Assembly: GCA_021324435.1 (NCBI GenBank)
Contig: JAJPIZ010000006.1
Coordinates: 1 to 64,000 of the forward strand
DNA from: Anaerolineae bacterium
GTDB lineage: Bacteria > Chloroflexota > Anaerolineae > Anaerolineales > Villigracilaceae
Length of the DNA stretch: 64,000 nt
Direction of reading: 5' to 3'
Shown here one piece after another: positions 43,910-52,297 of this stretch. Position 1 is the stretch's first letter. Each line of letters begins with the position of its first letter. Below the pieces are notes generated by a model, which did not search any database, was not told the DNA's origin, and saw only the letters and a list, made by a program, of their open reading frames with translations. The translations under genes were made by a program, and so were the position numbers.

Positions 43910-45868
43910 CTAATCCTCCCCTGCCGCGTGAGCAGATTCCGGTAAGAGTTGTGAGTTGTAAATTTCAGCATAGATCGGTTCATTCTCCATTAAGTCGGCG
44001 TGCCTGCCCTGCGCGACGATGGCGCCTTTGTCGAGCACGAGAATTTTATCGGCGTTCATCACAGTGCTGATGCGTTGCGCGATGACGAAGGATGTGCGGC
44101 CCTTCATCAGTTTCTCGAGCGCGGCTTGAATCTGCGCTTCGGTGGCGAGGTCAACACTTGAAGTCGAATCGTCGAGAATCAGAATATGCGGATTGAGCAG
44201 AAGCGCGCGGGCAATCGCGATTCGTTGCTTTTGTCCGCCGGAAAGAGTCGTGCCGCGTTCGCCGACGTGTGTGTCGTAACCATCGGGGAAGGACATGATG
44301 AAGTCGTGCGCGGCGGCGGCTTTGGCGGCGGCCTGAATTTCCTCAAGTGTGGCATCCGGTTTGCCGAAGGCGATATTCTCGCGAATCGTGCCGCCAAAGA
44401 GGGTTGTTTCTTGAAGCACGATGCCGATCTGCGAACGAAGCGAATCGAGCGTGACCTCGCGCAGGTCGTAACCATCAATCGTGATGCGGCCTTCGGTCGG
44501 GTCGTAGAAGCGGGGCAGTAAGTTGATGATGCTGGTCTTGCCCGAACCGGTCGCGCCGAGCAGGGCAATCGTCTCGCCGGGTTCGGCGGTGAACGATACT
44601 TTGTTCAAAACCGGTTCGCCTCCGCCGAAATAGCGGAAGGTGACGTTCTCGAACTTCACTTCACCTTTGACCTCGGGCAGCGTCTTCGCATTGGGGCTGT
44701 CCACGATGTCGCTCTTCGCATCCAGAATTTCAAAGATGCGTTCGGCGGAAGCGGCGGCTTGTCCCATCTGCGTGATGATGAAACCGAACTGTGCCACTGG
44801 GAAGAAAAGATACACGAGATACAGTGAGAATTCCTGCCATTCGCCGAGTGTCAGCAGGCCGCTAATGATCTGCTTGCCGCCCACATAAAGAATCGCGGCC
44901 TGTCCGAGGTTGGCGATGAGGAAGACCAGCGGGAACAAAAATGTGAACAAGCGCGAAATGGCGATGGCTTGATTCATCGTTGCATCTGCCGCGACGCGGA
45001 ACTTGGCCTGCTGTTCCTTCTCGCGCGTGAAAGCCTTAATGACTTTGATGCCCGCCAGATTTTCCTGCAAGACCGTGTTGAGCGCGGAAAGTTTCTGTTG
45101 CACCTTGATGAACATCGGCTGGCTGACCGAGCCGAAGATCAGGAACAATACCAGCGCGATCGGCAGGATCGGCATGGCGGTCCATGCCAGCGAAGCGTTG
45201 GATGTGAACAGGATGATGACGGTTCCCGTTAACAAAATCACCGCGCCCACGAGTTGCAAGAGTCCCTGCCCGATGAAGAGCCGGACTTTCTCCACATCGT
45301 CGGTGGCGCGGATCATCAATTGGCCGGTCTGGTTTTTATCGTGATATGAAAACGAAAGATTTTGAATTTTCGCGTACAAATCATTTCGCAAGTCATACGC
45401 CACAGCCTGCGAATTTTTCTCTGCCCAGAATGCCTGCAAAAACGCGAAGATGCCGCGCAGAGCCGCGAAGATGACGATGGCAATCAGCGCGTTGACCAGC
45501 AAATGCGGCGCGTTGTTCACATCCGCATCCAACCGGACCCTGAGCTGGTCCACCGTTAAAGTGGACGGATATTTCAACGCTTCGAGAATTTTCGGCAACG
45601 CCGCGCTGACGAATTGCGCCGGTATTTTATCGAGCGCCTGCCGCACCTGGTCGGCGACGTAGCCGCTGGTGACGGCATCAAGAATGGCGCGCACCATGCT
45701 GGGCACAGCCAACTGCGAGAGCGTGGCGATCACGAGGAAGAGATAGGGTAAAAGAGCCTGTCCTTTGTAATGTGTCAGGTAACGGATGGCGCGGCCAATC
45801 CCTTTGAAGGAGGGGCGTTGGTCGCGGCTTCGCCCGCGTGCATTGGGTCGGGTCATGGTTGCTTGCAA
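43910..45868 (-). CDS. ABC exporter half-transporter, degenerate-ATPase subunit
   Basis: A 652-residue half-transporter with six TM helices (about 35-345) and an ATPase domain. Walker A LGATGSGKTS and signature LSGGQKQR are standard, but Walker B reads ILILDDSTSS (Asp for the catalytic Glu) and the H-loop is IAQRIST (Gln for His). This is the usual degenerate partner in heterodimeric multidrug exporters. It is followed directly by the consensus subunit. A MarR regulator gene lies upstream on the same strand, separated by a palindromic repeat. Confidence 0.92.
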   Translation of the reverse strand: MQATMTRPNARGRSRDQRPSFKGIGRAIRYLTHYKGQALLPYLFLVIATLSQLAVPSMVRAILDAVTSGYVADQVRQALDKIPAQFVSAALPKILEALKYPSTLTVDQLRVRLDADVNNAPHLLVNALIAIVIFAALRGIFAFLQAFWAEKNSQAVAYDLRNDLYAKIQNLSFSYHDKNQTGQLMIRATDDVEKVRLFIGQGLLQLVGAVILLTGTVIILFTSNASLAWTAMPILPIALVLFLIFGSVSQPMFIKVQQKLSALNTVLQENLAGIKVIKAFTREKEQQAKFRVAADATMNQAIAISRLFTFLFPLVFLIANLGQAAILYVGGKQIISGLLTLGEWQEFSLYLVYLFFPVAQFGFIITQMGQAAASAERIFEILDAKSDIVDSPNAKTLPEVKGEVKFENVTFRYFGGGEPVLNKVSFTAEPGETIALLGATGSGKTSIINLLPRFYDPTEGRITIDGYDLREVTLDSLRSQIGIVLQETTLFGGTIRENIAFGKPDATLEEIQAAAKAAAAHDFIMSFPDGYDTHVGERGTTLSGGQKQRIAIARALLLNPHILILDDSTSSVDLATEAQIQAALEKLMKGRTSFVIAQRISTVMNADKILVLDKGAIVAQGRHADLMENEPIYAEIYNSQLLPESAHAAGED

Positions 45869-45888
45869 AGTGATGTATCCTTTCTGAT

Positions 45889-45975
45889 TGTCATTCTGAG
45901 CCTTTCCCTGAGTGAAGGCGAAGAATCTTGTTCTTGAGATCGAGACCCTTCGCTGCGCTCAGGATGGCACTATGG
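45889..45975. repeat. Dispersed palindrome, 'gtcattctgagcg' family
   Basis: GTCATTCTGAGCC...GAAGGCGAAGAATCTTG is mirrored by GAGACCCTTCGCTGCGCTCAGGATGGCAC. It lies between the MarR and exporter genes and may attenuate read-through. Confidence 0.72.
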
Positions 45976-46031
45976 ATGAATATACGTTTGGGTTGTGAAG
46001 TGAATGTGAATTAGAGATGGAAAGTCAGGTG

Positions 46032-46496
46032 TTACGCTGTTTGTTTTTCTGCTTCTGCTTCGGCCTCGCGCGCCGCCTCGGTGAGAATCGTCAACGCCTC
46101 GGCGACCTTTGTCCGTTGCTCGGCATTCAAGCGGGAGATAAGTTCGTCCACCCAGCGATAACGCTGTTCGATGCCGTGCTCGACAAGACGTTTGCCTTTA
46201 TTCGTCAACGTGACCTGTTTGACGCGGCGGTCATCGGGATGCTCGGCGCGCTCGATGAGACCGTTCTGCACGAGTTTATCCACCAGCTGGCTGGCAGCCG
46301 CGGACGTGATCTCGAAGCGGTCGCTGATGCCGGAGATGTCGCACGCGCCGCGGTAATGCAGTTGCATCAGAATGCTGAACTGCGGCACGGACATGCCCGT
46401 CGCCTTGGCATGATGTGACCAGCCGCGCATCGAGCGGTGGGTGACCGTGTCCATCCATTTGCGCAGGATGCGGGAGAGTTGAGCCGAATCGGTCAT
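46032..46496 (-). CDS. MarR family transcriptional regulator
   Basis: A 154-residue winged-helix regulator: SVPQFSILMQLHYRGACDISGISDRFEITSAAASQLVDKLVQNGLIERAEHPDDRRVKQVTLTNKGK (about 35-105) with the DDRR wing signature. The acidic helical tail has a run of Glu/Ala. It is the first gene of the exporter cluster, so it probably represses itself and the transporter and releases on drug binding. The upstream region has matching operator half-sites (46498-46549). Confidence 0.92.
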   Translation of the reverse strand: MTDSAQLSRILRKWMDTVTHRSMRGWSHHAKATGMSVPQFSILMQLHYRGACDISGISDRFEITSAAASQLVDKLVQNGLIERAEHPDDRRVKQVTLTNKGKRLVEHGIEQRYRWVDELISRLNAEQRTKVAEALTILTEAAREAEAEAEKQTA

Positions 46497-46497
46497 A

Positions 46498-46558
46498 GGT
46501 TAAGCCTGCTTTTTAGTTAAGCGGGCTTAACTTTATATGCGAGTTAAGTTTTTGTCAA
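46498..46558 (-). promoter_or_regulatory. MarR-type operator cluster and promoter
   Basis: AGTTAAGC-GG-GCTTAACT (46515-46532) is a perfect palindrome. Two more half-sites, GTTAAGC (46499-46505) and GAGTTAAG (46541-46548), flank it. Minus-strand promoter: TTGACA (46558-46553) and a TATAAA-like -10 (46537-46532), overlapping the palindrome. Binding of the MarR protein would block RNA polymerase; autoregulation is expected. Confidence 0.78.
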
Positions 46559-46559
46559 G

Positions 46560-46794
46560 CGAGAGGGGATTAACGTATTAGAAGTTCGAGCGAAGATAAA
46601 GGTGAATTGGCGAACGATTGAGTTCGCCGGCGCGGTGTGTCAGGCCGAATCTCAATTGAAAGCGCGTACTCAGCTTCAAAAGCTGGTCAGTTAGCGCGGC
46701 GTAGCCGCGTCCTGTGCAACCAAGGATTGGGTGGAACTTTGAAACCTAAGCCAGAGCCTGGCCCCGAATCAAAGAATGTTTTGCGGACCTCGCT
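46560..46794. other. Gene-free interval
   Basis: No gene is seen. It holds small hairpins (GGCGAAC...GTTCGCC near 46610, CAGCTT...AAGCTG near 46675, GCGCGGC...GCCGCG near 46697) without a shared family or T-tracts. Confidence 0.4.
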
Positions 46795-47988
46795 CTAAAT
46801 CCATCGTTCCTTCTTCAGTGTCTCTGAAATTGCCGGTAGGTCACTCTCAATAAAGCGGTTCCAATGTTTGCGAATTTCCTCAGCAAGTTGCTCATCAGTA
46901 GCATTTTCGTAGTCTTTTGATGTCAAGAAAGCCTTGTCATAGATAGTGTTCCACTTCTGGTTCAACGCTTTGAACGCTACACGGAAAGGCGGCTGATGTG
47001 CTTGAGCCGTGTCAAATAGGCCTTGGCGAATATCATCCGGTCCGGGGCCAACGATGAGTTTGAGCTTTAGCCTATCAATTGAGTTCGCGAACTCAAACAA
47101 CATAATACGCCCTGAACGTGTCCAACCTTTACCTGACTTGAGTTTCGGAACATCCCAGGCTGTAACTCCAAATCGGATATAGCTCTTAGAGCAGTGATCC
47201 AAAACGAGCTCTTCATTATTTTGGGCTAATTGCTCGAGTATTTCGCGGATTATTGCCTGCTGATCCGGCCTGTATTCGTAGATCAAGTCCAGTGCACGCT
47301 GGTGCTTGAGATATATGCGTCGGCATAGCTCTGCAATTTCGGATTCGGCCACAATATGCCTCCTGAGCATTTGGGTATAGTGAACCATAAGCGTACGTAC
47401 ATCTGCTCCCAGCGTTGAAGATCGGCTTTCAATTAGACCCTCAATAATCTCGCATACCGTCCCATAATCGACCGAAATGTACGTCTCGTGCGATGGGGCA
47501 TCCCCTTCGGGTGATAAGTACAGACCAAGGATTTTCCACCCGGAGTAGTGTTGCTGTACCGTGCGAAGATAGCGCTCTAGCTGATCTGAATGTTCCCCGC
47601 TCTCTATTTTGTTCTCGATTATGACGGCCAATTGATGTGGTTCATCGAGCAACAATAGGTCAATGTTCTGCCATTCGCGCAAAACTACCAACTCGTTGAG
47701 ATTCCAGATATCCAAGTCAATCGGAGACGCGGGCAAAGGTTGTATATTTGCTGGTATTAACGCTTTCTGTAGTAGTCGACGCGCAAACTCGTCACCCAAA
47801 CCGTGATTCTGACTGGGGGTAAGAAGATAGGCGAGAACATCTGAATGACGTAGTTCGTGCCGAACGGCGCGTAGTGCTTCAAATATATTGAATTGGCTAA
47901 GCAAAGCTTCAAGTCTCTCAAGATCGGGGTTGTCCACTACCAATGCTTCGAGCGCGGCGAGGTCGGTTTGGGATTCGTTGTTTTCCAT
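46795..47988 (-). CDS. PD-(D/E)XK nuclease superfamily protein (PDDEXK_4-like)
   Basis: A 397-residue protein with the PD-(D/E)XK pattern of the PDDEXK_4 group: NIFEALRAVRHELRHSDVLAYLLTPSQNHGLG (about 30-65), NIDLLLL (catalytic Asp about 107) and IIENKIESGEHSDQLERY (Glu-x-Lys about 125). The C-terminal half is helical. It could be a nuclease in defence or repair, but no partner gene is adjacent. Codon use and GC are lower than neighbours, suggesting transfer. An 8-codon mini-ORF (MFKLAKDK) upstream ends in TGATG overlapping the ATG at 47988. Confidence 0.78.
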   Translation of the reverse strand: MENNESQTDLAALEALVVDNPDLERLEALLSQFNIFEALRAVRHELRHSDVLAYLLTPSQNHGLGDEFARRLLQKALIPANIQPLPASPIDLDIWNLNELVVLREWQNIDLLLLDEPHQLAVIIENKIESGEHSDQLERYLRTVQQHYSGWKILGLYLSPEGDAPSHETYISVDYGTVCEIIEGLIESRSSTLGADVRTLMVHYTQMLRRHIVAESEIAELCRRIYLKHQRALDLIYEYRPDQQAIIREILEQLAQNNEELVLDHCSKSYIRFGVTAWDVPKLKSGKGWTRSGRIMLFEFANSIDRLKLKLIVGPGPDDIRQGLFDTAQAHQPPFRVAFKALNQKWNTIYDKAFLTSKDYENATDEQLAEEIRKHWNRFIESDLPAISETLKKERWI

Positions 47989-48171
47989 CACTTGTCTTTG
48001 GCCAGCTTGAACATCGAATACAGTTTACCTGATTGCTTTTAGACGGTTGCCGTACAATATCTTTTTTAGAATATTGAGCGGCGTAAGATTAGTTTGAATT
48101 AAGTATAGCACCCCCGCTGATTCCCGAATACACTTGTACATGGCGCAAGTGCTGGTGTCGAATTCCGGCTT

Positions 48172-48951
48172 TTACTGCGCCGTATTGCCTCCATCCACCA
48201 ATAGCAAATGGCCGGTGACGAACGATGAATCGTCTGAAGCCAAAAACAAAACCGCTTTTGCAATCTCCTCGGGCAGACCAAAGCGTCCCATCGGGATGTA
48301 CGCGCTGGCTTCTTCGATGGCATCGTCGAGCGTGACCGGATCAGAGTCCGCGAAGTAACCCTTCTCCAGCCAGCGATCCACAAAGGTATCGCCCGGGCAG
48401 ACGGCGTTGACGCGAATCTTCTCGCGCGCATAATCGAGCGCCATGGCTTTGGTCATCAAGGCCACTGCGCCTTTGCTGGTCACGTAAGGCAGGGCATTCT
48501 TTCCACCGACCACCGACCAATCCGAGCCGTTGTTGACGATGGCGCATCCGCCTCGTTCCCTCATGTGCGGGATGACCAGTTTGCACATGCGCCACACGGC
48601 GGTCACGTTGATCGCCAGCGTGTTGTTCCAGACTTCATCGCTGGTCGTCTCTGCTGTGCCGCTGGTGACGATGCCGGCGTTGTTGAACAAAATGTCAATG
48701 CGACCGAATTCTTTTAACGCGACATCTACCACGCGTTGACAGTCCTCCGCCTGGGTATGATCCGCGACGACGTACACGCATCGCGCGCCCCTCGAGCGGA
48801 TCTCGTTAGCGACGGCTTCGCCCAAGGCCGCGCGTCGGCCCGTTAAAACGAGCGCCGCCCCCTCGTCCGCGAAAAGAAGCGCTGTGGCTTTTCCAATCCC
48901 CGAGGTCGCGCCGGTGATGATGGCGACTTTGTTTGCGAGTCTTCCAGTCAT
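48172..48951 (-). CDS. Short-chain dehydrogenase/reductase
   Basis: A 259-residue classical SDR. NAD(P)-binding TGATSGIGKA (about 14-23), LFNNAGIV, catalytic Ser in NNGSDWSVVGG, Tyr-x-x-x-Lys in PYVTSKGA, and VNAVCPGDTFVDRW. Its closest functional look is FabG-like 3-oxoacyl reductases or broad-specificity alcohol dehydrogenases; the substrate is unknown. It stands alone, with a palindromic element (48965-48998) upstream. Confidence 0.92.
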   Translation of the reverse strand: MTGRLANKVAIITGATSGIGKATALLFADEGAALVLTGRRAALGEAVANEIRSRGARCVYVVADHTQAEDCQRVVDVALKEFGRIDILFNNAGIVTSGTAETTSDEVWNNTLAINVTAVWRMCKLVIPHMRERGGCAIVNNGSDWSVVGGKNALPYVTSKGAVALMTKAMALDYAREKIRVNAVCPGDTFVDRWLEKGYFADSDPVTLDDAIEEASAYIPMGRFGLPEEIAKAVLFLASDDSSFVTGHLLLVDGGNTAQ

Positions 48952-48964
48952 ACTTACCTCCCGA

Positions 48965-48998
48965 CCATAGACAATGGACGATGGTCTATGGTCTTACG
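48965..48998. repeat. Dispersed palindrome, 'ccatagaccatggac' family
   Basis: CCATAGAC-AATGGACGATG-GTCTATGG. A second copy is at 50373-50416. It lies between two minus-strand genes. Confidence 0.75.
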
Positions 48999-49066
48999 AT
49001 ACAGCCTGTATCTTTTATAAATTCGCGCGCCCATGTGATGCGCGAACGGCCGGGCGTCTATGAAGT

Positions 49067-49906
49067 TCACTGTGTGAACAAAGCAATGGCGATCAACGCA
49101 GAGAGAATACCCAGCCATTGCGTGCGCGAGATGCGTTCCTTGAGAATCAAGGATGCCAGCAAAACCGTCGTCCCCGGAAAGAGCGAACTGAGCACAGCGG
49201 AAACGTCCAGCCTTCCCGTTTGACCGGCGAGCACATAGAAGATATTTCCGCCGACATCCAGGATTCCGTTGAGGAGGAGCAAAGGCCATGAGCCGCGGCT
49301 CGGCCTCCATTCCCCGCGGCGGAAAAGGATGAACAGGGCCATAACGACCAACCCCGAACTGCGCCCGGCCACGATGGGCCAGAATGTGACCTCGCGAGTC
49401 GCGAGGTTCATGAATGTAAAGTATGCCCCGAAGCCAAGGCCGGCCAACAGCGGCAGGCGCAAGTCGGCAAGATGCGAGAAAATATCTTTGATTCCTTTCT
49501 CGCTTTGCGAGACCAGCCAAACCGCGCTGAGCGCAAACCCAAAACCGATGAATGTAGGCCAGCCGGGCATTCCCTGGGTGAAGATGCCAATCACGACCGG
49601 CAACGCGGCCGCCAGCAGAGCCGAGACCGGCGCGGCGATGCTCATCTTGCCCTCGACCATTGCTGTGTAGAGCATGAGAATCCCGGCTGTCCCCAGCGCG
49701 CCGGCGATCAGTGCGTAGGTCAAGGATGTCGGATCTGGCCAGGGCTGGGGACCGGTCAATGCGAACAGCAACAATGCGGTCAATCCAACGGCCTCGCCGT
49801 AAAGCACCGCGCGATACGCGCCGGTTTTACGTGAAGCCAGCCCGCCGGTGAAATCGCCTGCGCCCCAGGAGAGGGCGGAGGCCAGACCATATAAGATTGC
49901 GATCAA
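49067..49906 (-). CDS. EamA (DMT superfamily) permease
   Basis: A 279-residue transporter with ten TM helices in two EamA repeats (about 1-130 and 150-279). The first reads AILYGLASALSWGAGDFTGG and the second LPLLAGLGFGAYFTFMNL...LLLASLILKERISRTQWLGILSALIAIAL. DMT members export amino acids, sugars or drugs; no substrate is inferred here. The start codon appears to be TTG at 49906 with GAGGA 10 nt upstream. Confidence 0.85.
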   Translation of the reverse strand: MIAILYGLASALSWGAGDFTGGLASRKTGAYRAVLYGEAVGLTALLLFALTGPQPWPDPTSLTYALIAGALGTAGILMLYTAMVEGKMSIAAPVSALLAAALPVVIGIFTQGMPGWPTFIGFGFALSAVWLVSQSEKGIKDIFSHLADLRLPLLAGLGFGAYFTFMNLATREVTFWPIVAGRSSGLVVMALFILFRRGEWRPSRGSWPLLLLNGILDVGGNIFYVLAGQTGRLDVSAVLSSLFPGTTVLLASLILKERISRTQWLGILSALIAIALFTQ

Positions 49907-49929
49907 TGTGTTTTATCCTCGATGAAATA

Positions 49930-49987
49930 ATCCGCAGATTGCGCAGATTATGAAATAGGATCGTCCGTTCTGCATAATCTGCGGATG
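49930..49987. repeat. Intergenic inverted repeat, 'aatccgcagattgcgcagatt' family
   Basis: AATCCGCAGATTGCGCAGATTATG is mirrored by CATAATCTGCGGAT around a short loop. It is one of the distinct repeat families of the window. Confidence 0.72.
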
Positions 49988-50017
49988 GGGCTTGAGATAT
50001 TTTCTGTTTGATAAAGT

Positions 50018-50350
50018 TTAATGAACGTGCGGCGGCGCTTTCTTTCCATCCAGCGAATAGGCATCGTAATCCGCCGAACGCATTTCAACCTTGAAGATTT
50101 TCTTGAGATTGCGATTCATAATCTCCAGCACCAGGTCGAGTTGCTGACGCGTTTCAACCTGACCGCGATAGATATTTTCCTTCGCTCCATTATCGCGCTG
50201 GACAAAGTGCGCCCATTCGAACGTCCCGTCCTTTTTCTTTTTGGCAAGGAATTTATACACGCCGGTCCCCGCAATGTGCGGCGACGCGCAGGCGGAGGCG
50301 ATCTCTTCGCCTTCGTCAATATTTATAATGGCCTGGACTTTAGGTGTCAT
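50018..50350 (-). CDS. Hypothetical protein, 110 residues
   Basis: Not recognised. It starts MTPKVQAIINIDEGEEIASAC and has a basic central KFLAKKKKDG, then a helical VETRQQLDLVLEIMNRNLKKI and a His-containing tail (APPHVH). No signal peptide or TM helix. The track start (50395) reads through the palindromic element, so the ATG at 50350 is used. It lies between the EamA gene and the CitE-like gene. Confidence 0.6.
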   Translation of the reverse strand: MTPKVQAIINIDEGEEIASACASPHIAGTGVYKFLAKKKKDGTFEWAHFVQRDNGAKENIYRGQVETRQQLDLVLEIMNRNLKKIFKVEMRSADYDAYSLDGKKAPPHVH

Positions 50351-50372
50351 TGCATCTCTATTTTTTTTCGGC

Positions 50373-50416
50373 CATAGACCATGGACGATAGACAATAGTC
50401 TATGGTCTGTCGTCTG
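50373..50416. repeat. Dispersed palindrome, 'ccatagaccatggac' family
   Basis: GGCCATAGACCATGGACGATAG...CTATGGTCTGTCG: the second copy of the element seen at 48965. It separates the 110-residue gene from citE. Confidence 0.72.
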
Positions 50417-51286
50417 CTACGCTTTTCCTGCCGCCTTCGCTCGCTCTAAAACTTTCTGTGCACTCTTGACCAGCGGCATGTCAATCATCTTACCATCTAG
50501 CGCGTACGCGCCCCTGCCTTCTTTTTGACTCGCTTCGAAGGTCTCGACCACGCGTCTGGCATACGCGATGGCTTCATCATTCGGCGTAAACGCAGACTGC
50601 ACCGTCTCGACCTGCGCTGGATGGATGATCTGCTTCCCGCTGAATCCCAGCCGCGCCCCGAACTCGGACTCCGCTCGAAGCGCCTCGAGGTCTTTGAAGT
50701 CAATCGCCACGATGTCAATGGCTTGCAACCCGAATGCCGCGCAAGCCGTGACCACCGCCTCGCGCGCATAAAGCAATTCAATGGCTTCCTTTGTGCGCGT
50801 CGCGCCGACCGAGGCCGCAAAATCCTCGCCGCCGAAGATGATGGCATCCAGTCGCGGATGCGAGGCGATTTCTTTGAGATTCAAAATTCCTTTTGCAGTT
50901 TCCACAACCACTAAAATGCGGATTGAATTCATCGGCCAGCCATGTTTCAACTCCGCGGCTTCAATGACCTCGCTCGCCCATTGGATTTGTTTTAGTTCTT
51001 CCAGTTTCGGAATGACAATCCCATCGGGGTGAAACGGCAGGACAGTTTCGATGTCTTCCTTCTCCCAGCCCGAACCGATGGAATTGATGCGCGCCAGTTT
51101 TTCGCTTTTGCCGAAATTCACTTCCTGCAAAGCCTTTGCGATCACGGCGCGTGCCTCAGCCTTTTTGTTGACCGCCACGCCGTCTTCCATGTCCATGCAA
51201 ATAGAGTCCACGCCAAGAGTCACAGACTTGGTGATCTTCTTCCAATCGTCGCCGGGCATGTAGAGTAACGCGCGTCGTGAGTGCAT
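50417..51286 (-). CDS. HpcH/HpaI aldolase / citrate lyase beta-like CoA-ester lyase
   Basis: A 289-residue CitE-like lyase: RRALLYMPGDDWKKI (N-terminal), SICMDMEDGVAVNKK (metal/CoA site), ILVVVETAKGILNL, DAIIFGGEDFAASVGATRT and SGKQIIHPAQVETV (C-terminal). Stand-alone CitE-like proteins cleave beta-hydroxyacyl-CoA such as citramalyl-CoA, beta-methylmalyl-CoA or HMG-CoA. In Mycobacterium tuberculosis a similar gene (Rv2498c) lies beside maoC, accA1 and accD1 genes linked to leucine breakdown, the same set as here. That makes an HMG-CoA-lyase-like or citramalyl-CoA-lyase role likely. Start MHSRRAL is chosen over the track start (51304). Confidence 0.87.
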   Translation of the reverse strand: MHSRRALLYMPGDDWKKITKSVTLGVDSICMDMEDGVAVNKKAEARAVIAKALQEVNFGKSEKLARINSIGSGWEKEDIETVLPFHPDGIVIPKLEELKQIQWASEVIEAAELKHGWPMNSIRILVVVETAKGILNLKEIASHPRLDAIIFGGEDFAASVGATRTKEAIELLYAREAVVTACAAFGLQAIDIVAIDFKDLEALRAESEFGARLGFSGKQIIHPAQVETVQSAFTPNDEAIAYARRVVETFEASQKEGRGAYALDGKMIDMPLVKSAQKVLERAKAAGKA

Positions 51287-51299
51287 TATTTTCCTTTTC

Positions 51300-51376
51300 T
51301 TCACTGCGAAGAACGCAAAGGTCGCGAAGAATTTTTGGAGGTTTGCTTTGCGCTCTTAGCGGGCTTTGCGGTTAAT
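51300..51376. repeat. Intergenic inverted repeat, 'accgcgaa...cgcaaag' family
   Basis: TCACTGCGAAGAACGCAAAG is mirrored by CTTTGCGCTCTTAGC...TTTGCGGTTA. A relative of 5632-5698. It sits between citE and the MaoC gene. Confidence 0.7.
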
Positions 51377-51824
51377 TTTTTGGCCTCTTCAAAAACATCG
51401 CCGTTCGTTCAAACTCAACCACGATTGTATCGTCCGGTTTCCTGCCCCAGCATTTGATTCGCACAATGCCGACTTCCGGTCTCGATTTCGATTCGCGCTT
51501 CTCGATGATCTCGCTCTCAGCATAGATCGTATCACCGTGAAAAACCGGGTTCGGATGCACAACTTTATCATAACCGAGATTGGCGACGATTGTACCCTCG
51601 GTCAGGTCGGGGACGGTGAGTCCGACCACAAGCCCGAACGTGAAAACGCCATTCACCAGCCGCCGACCGAATTCGGTCTTCGAGGCGAAATCTTCGTTGA
51701 GGTGCAAAGGCTGGGTGTTCATCGTCAGCGCGGAGAACAACACATTGTCCATCTCGGTCACCGTGCGCCCGCCGTGTTTGAACTTCATCCCGACTTCTAG
51801 TTCGTCAAAATATTTGCCGGTCAT
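51372..51824 (-). CDS. MaoC-like hydratase
   Basis: A 150-residue hot-dog-fold hydratase. The R-hydratase motif is present: FSALTMNTQPLHLNEDFA (catalytic Asp replaced by Asn-Thr-Gln context; His conserved) and FGRRLVNGVFTFGLV. It hydrates an enoyl-CoA; from context it may act on 3-methylglutaconyl-CoA. Its ATG overlaps the stop of the biotinyl-carrier gene by 4 bp, so it is in the carboxylase operon. Confidence 0.87.
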   Translation of the reverse strand: MTGKYFDELEVGMKFKHGGRTVTEMDNVLFSALTMNTQPLHLNEDFASKTEFGRRLVNGVFTFGLVVGLTVPDLTEGTIVANLGYDKVVHPNPVFHGDTIYAESEIIEKRESKSRPEVGIVRIKCWGRKPDDTIVVEFERTAMFLKRPKN

Positions 51825-52297
51825 TGCTCCTCCATCTTCACCAAAATTTGCTCTCGCTCAACGGTCTGTCCGACTTTCACCATCAGCTCTTTCACATTGC
51901 CATCCCTCGGCGCCTGAATGCGGATTTCCATCTTCATGGCCTCCAGCACCAAAAGAGTTTGACCTTTGCTGACGGCCTCTCCCTCGCTGACATTCACGCT
52001 TCGTATCTGACCCGGCATCGGCGCGGCCAATTCGGACGCGTAATCGTGCCCCGCGCCGCTGCGCTTCGTGCCCGACGATTTGGTCAGCACGAACGTTTGC
52101 CCATTGACCGTGACCCATCTCTTCGCGCCGTCCGATGAAATGTAAGCAGTTATATGTTTGCCGTCAATGAGTAAATCCAGCTTTCCATTTTCGGCGCGGA
52201 TGACTTCAACATCAACGGTTTTACCATCCGATACGGCCTTGTAGTTCCTGCCGTTGGGGGTCAAGTCAATGGTGCTTTGATCGAAAGCGATTTTCAT
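51821..52297 (-). CDS. Biotin carboxyl carrier protein
   Basis: A 158-residue biotinyl-domain protein. The C-terminal biotinyl domain (about 85-158) has APMPGQIRSVNVSEGEAVSKGQ and the biotinylated Lys in LEAMKMEI. The first 85 residues are a beta-rich region of acyl-CoA carboxylase alpha chains. In many methylcrotonyl- or propionyl-CoA carboxylases this is fused to the biotin carboxylase; here it is a separate gene overlapping it by 1 bp (TAATG). Confidence 0.92.
   Translation of the reverse strand: MKIAFDQSTIDLTPNGRNYKAVSDGKTVDVEVIRAENGKLDLLIDGKHITAYISSDGAKRWVTVNGQTFVLTKSSGTKRSGAGHDYASELAAPMPGQIRSVNVSEGEAVSKGQTLLVLEAMKMEIRIQAPRDGNVKELMVKVGQTVEREQILVKMEEQ

Noticed and set aside
46660-46740. 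A possible attC-like palindrome after the PD-(D/E)XK gene
   Set aside because: Short hairpins are present but no RYYYAAC/GTTRRRY pair at proper spacing; not an attC site.
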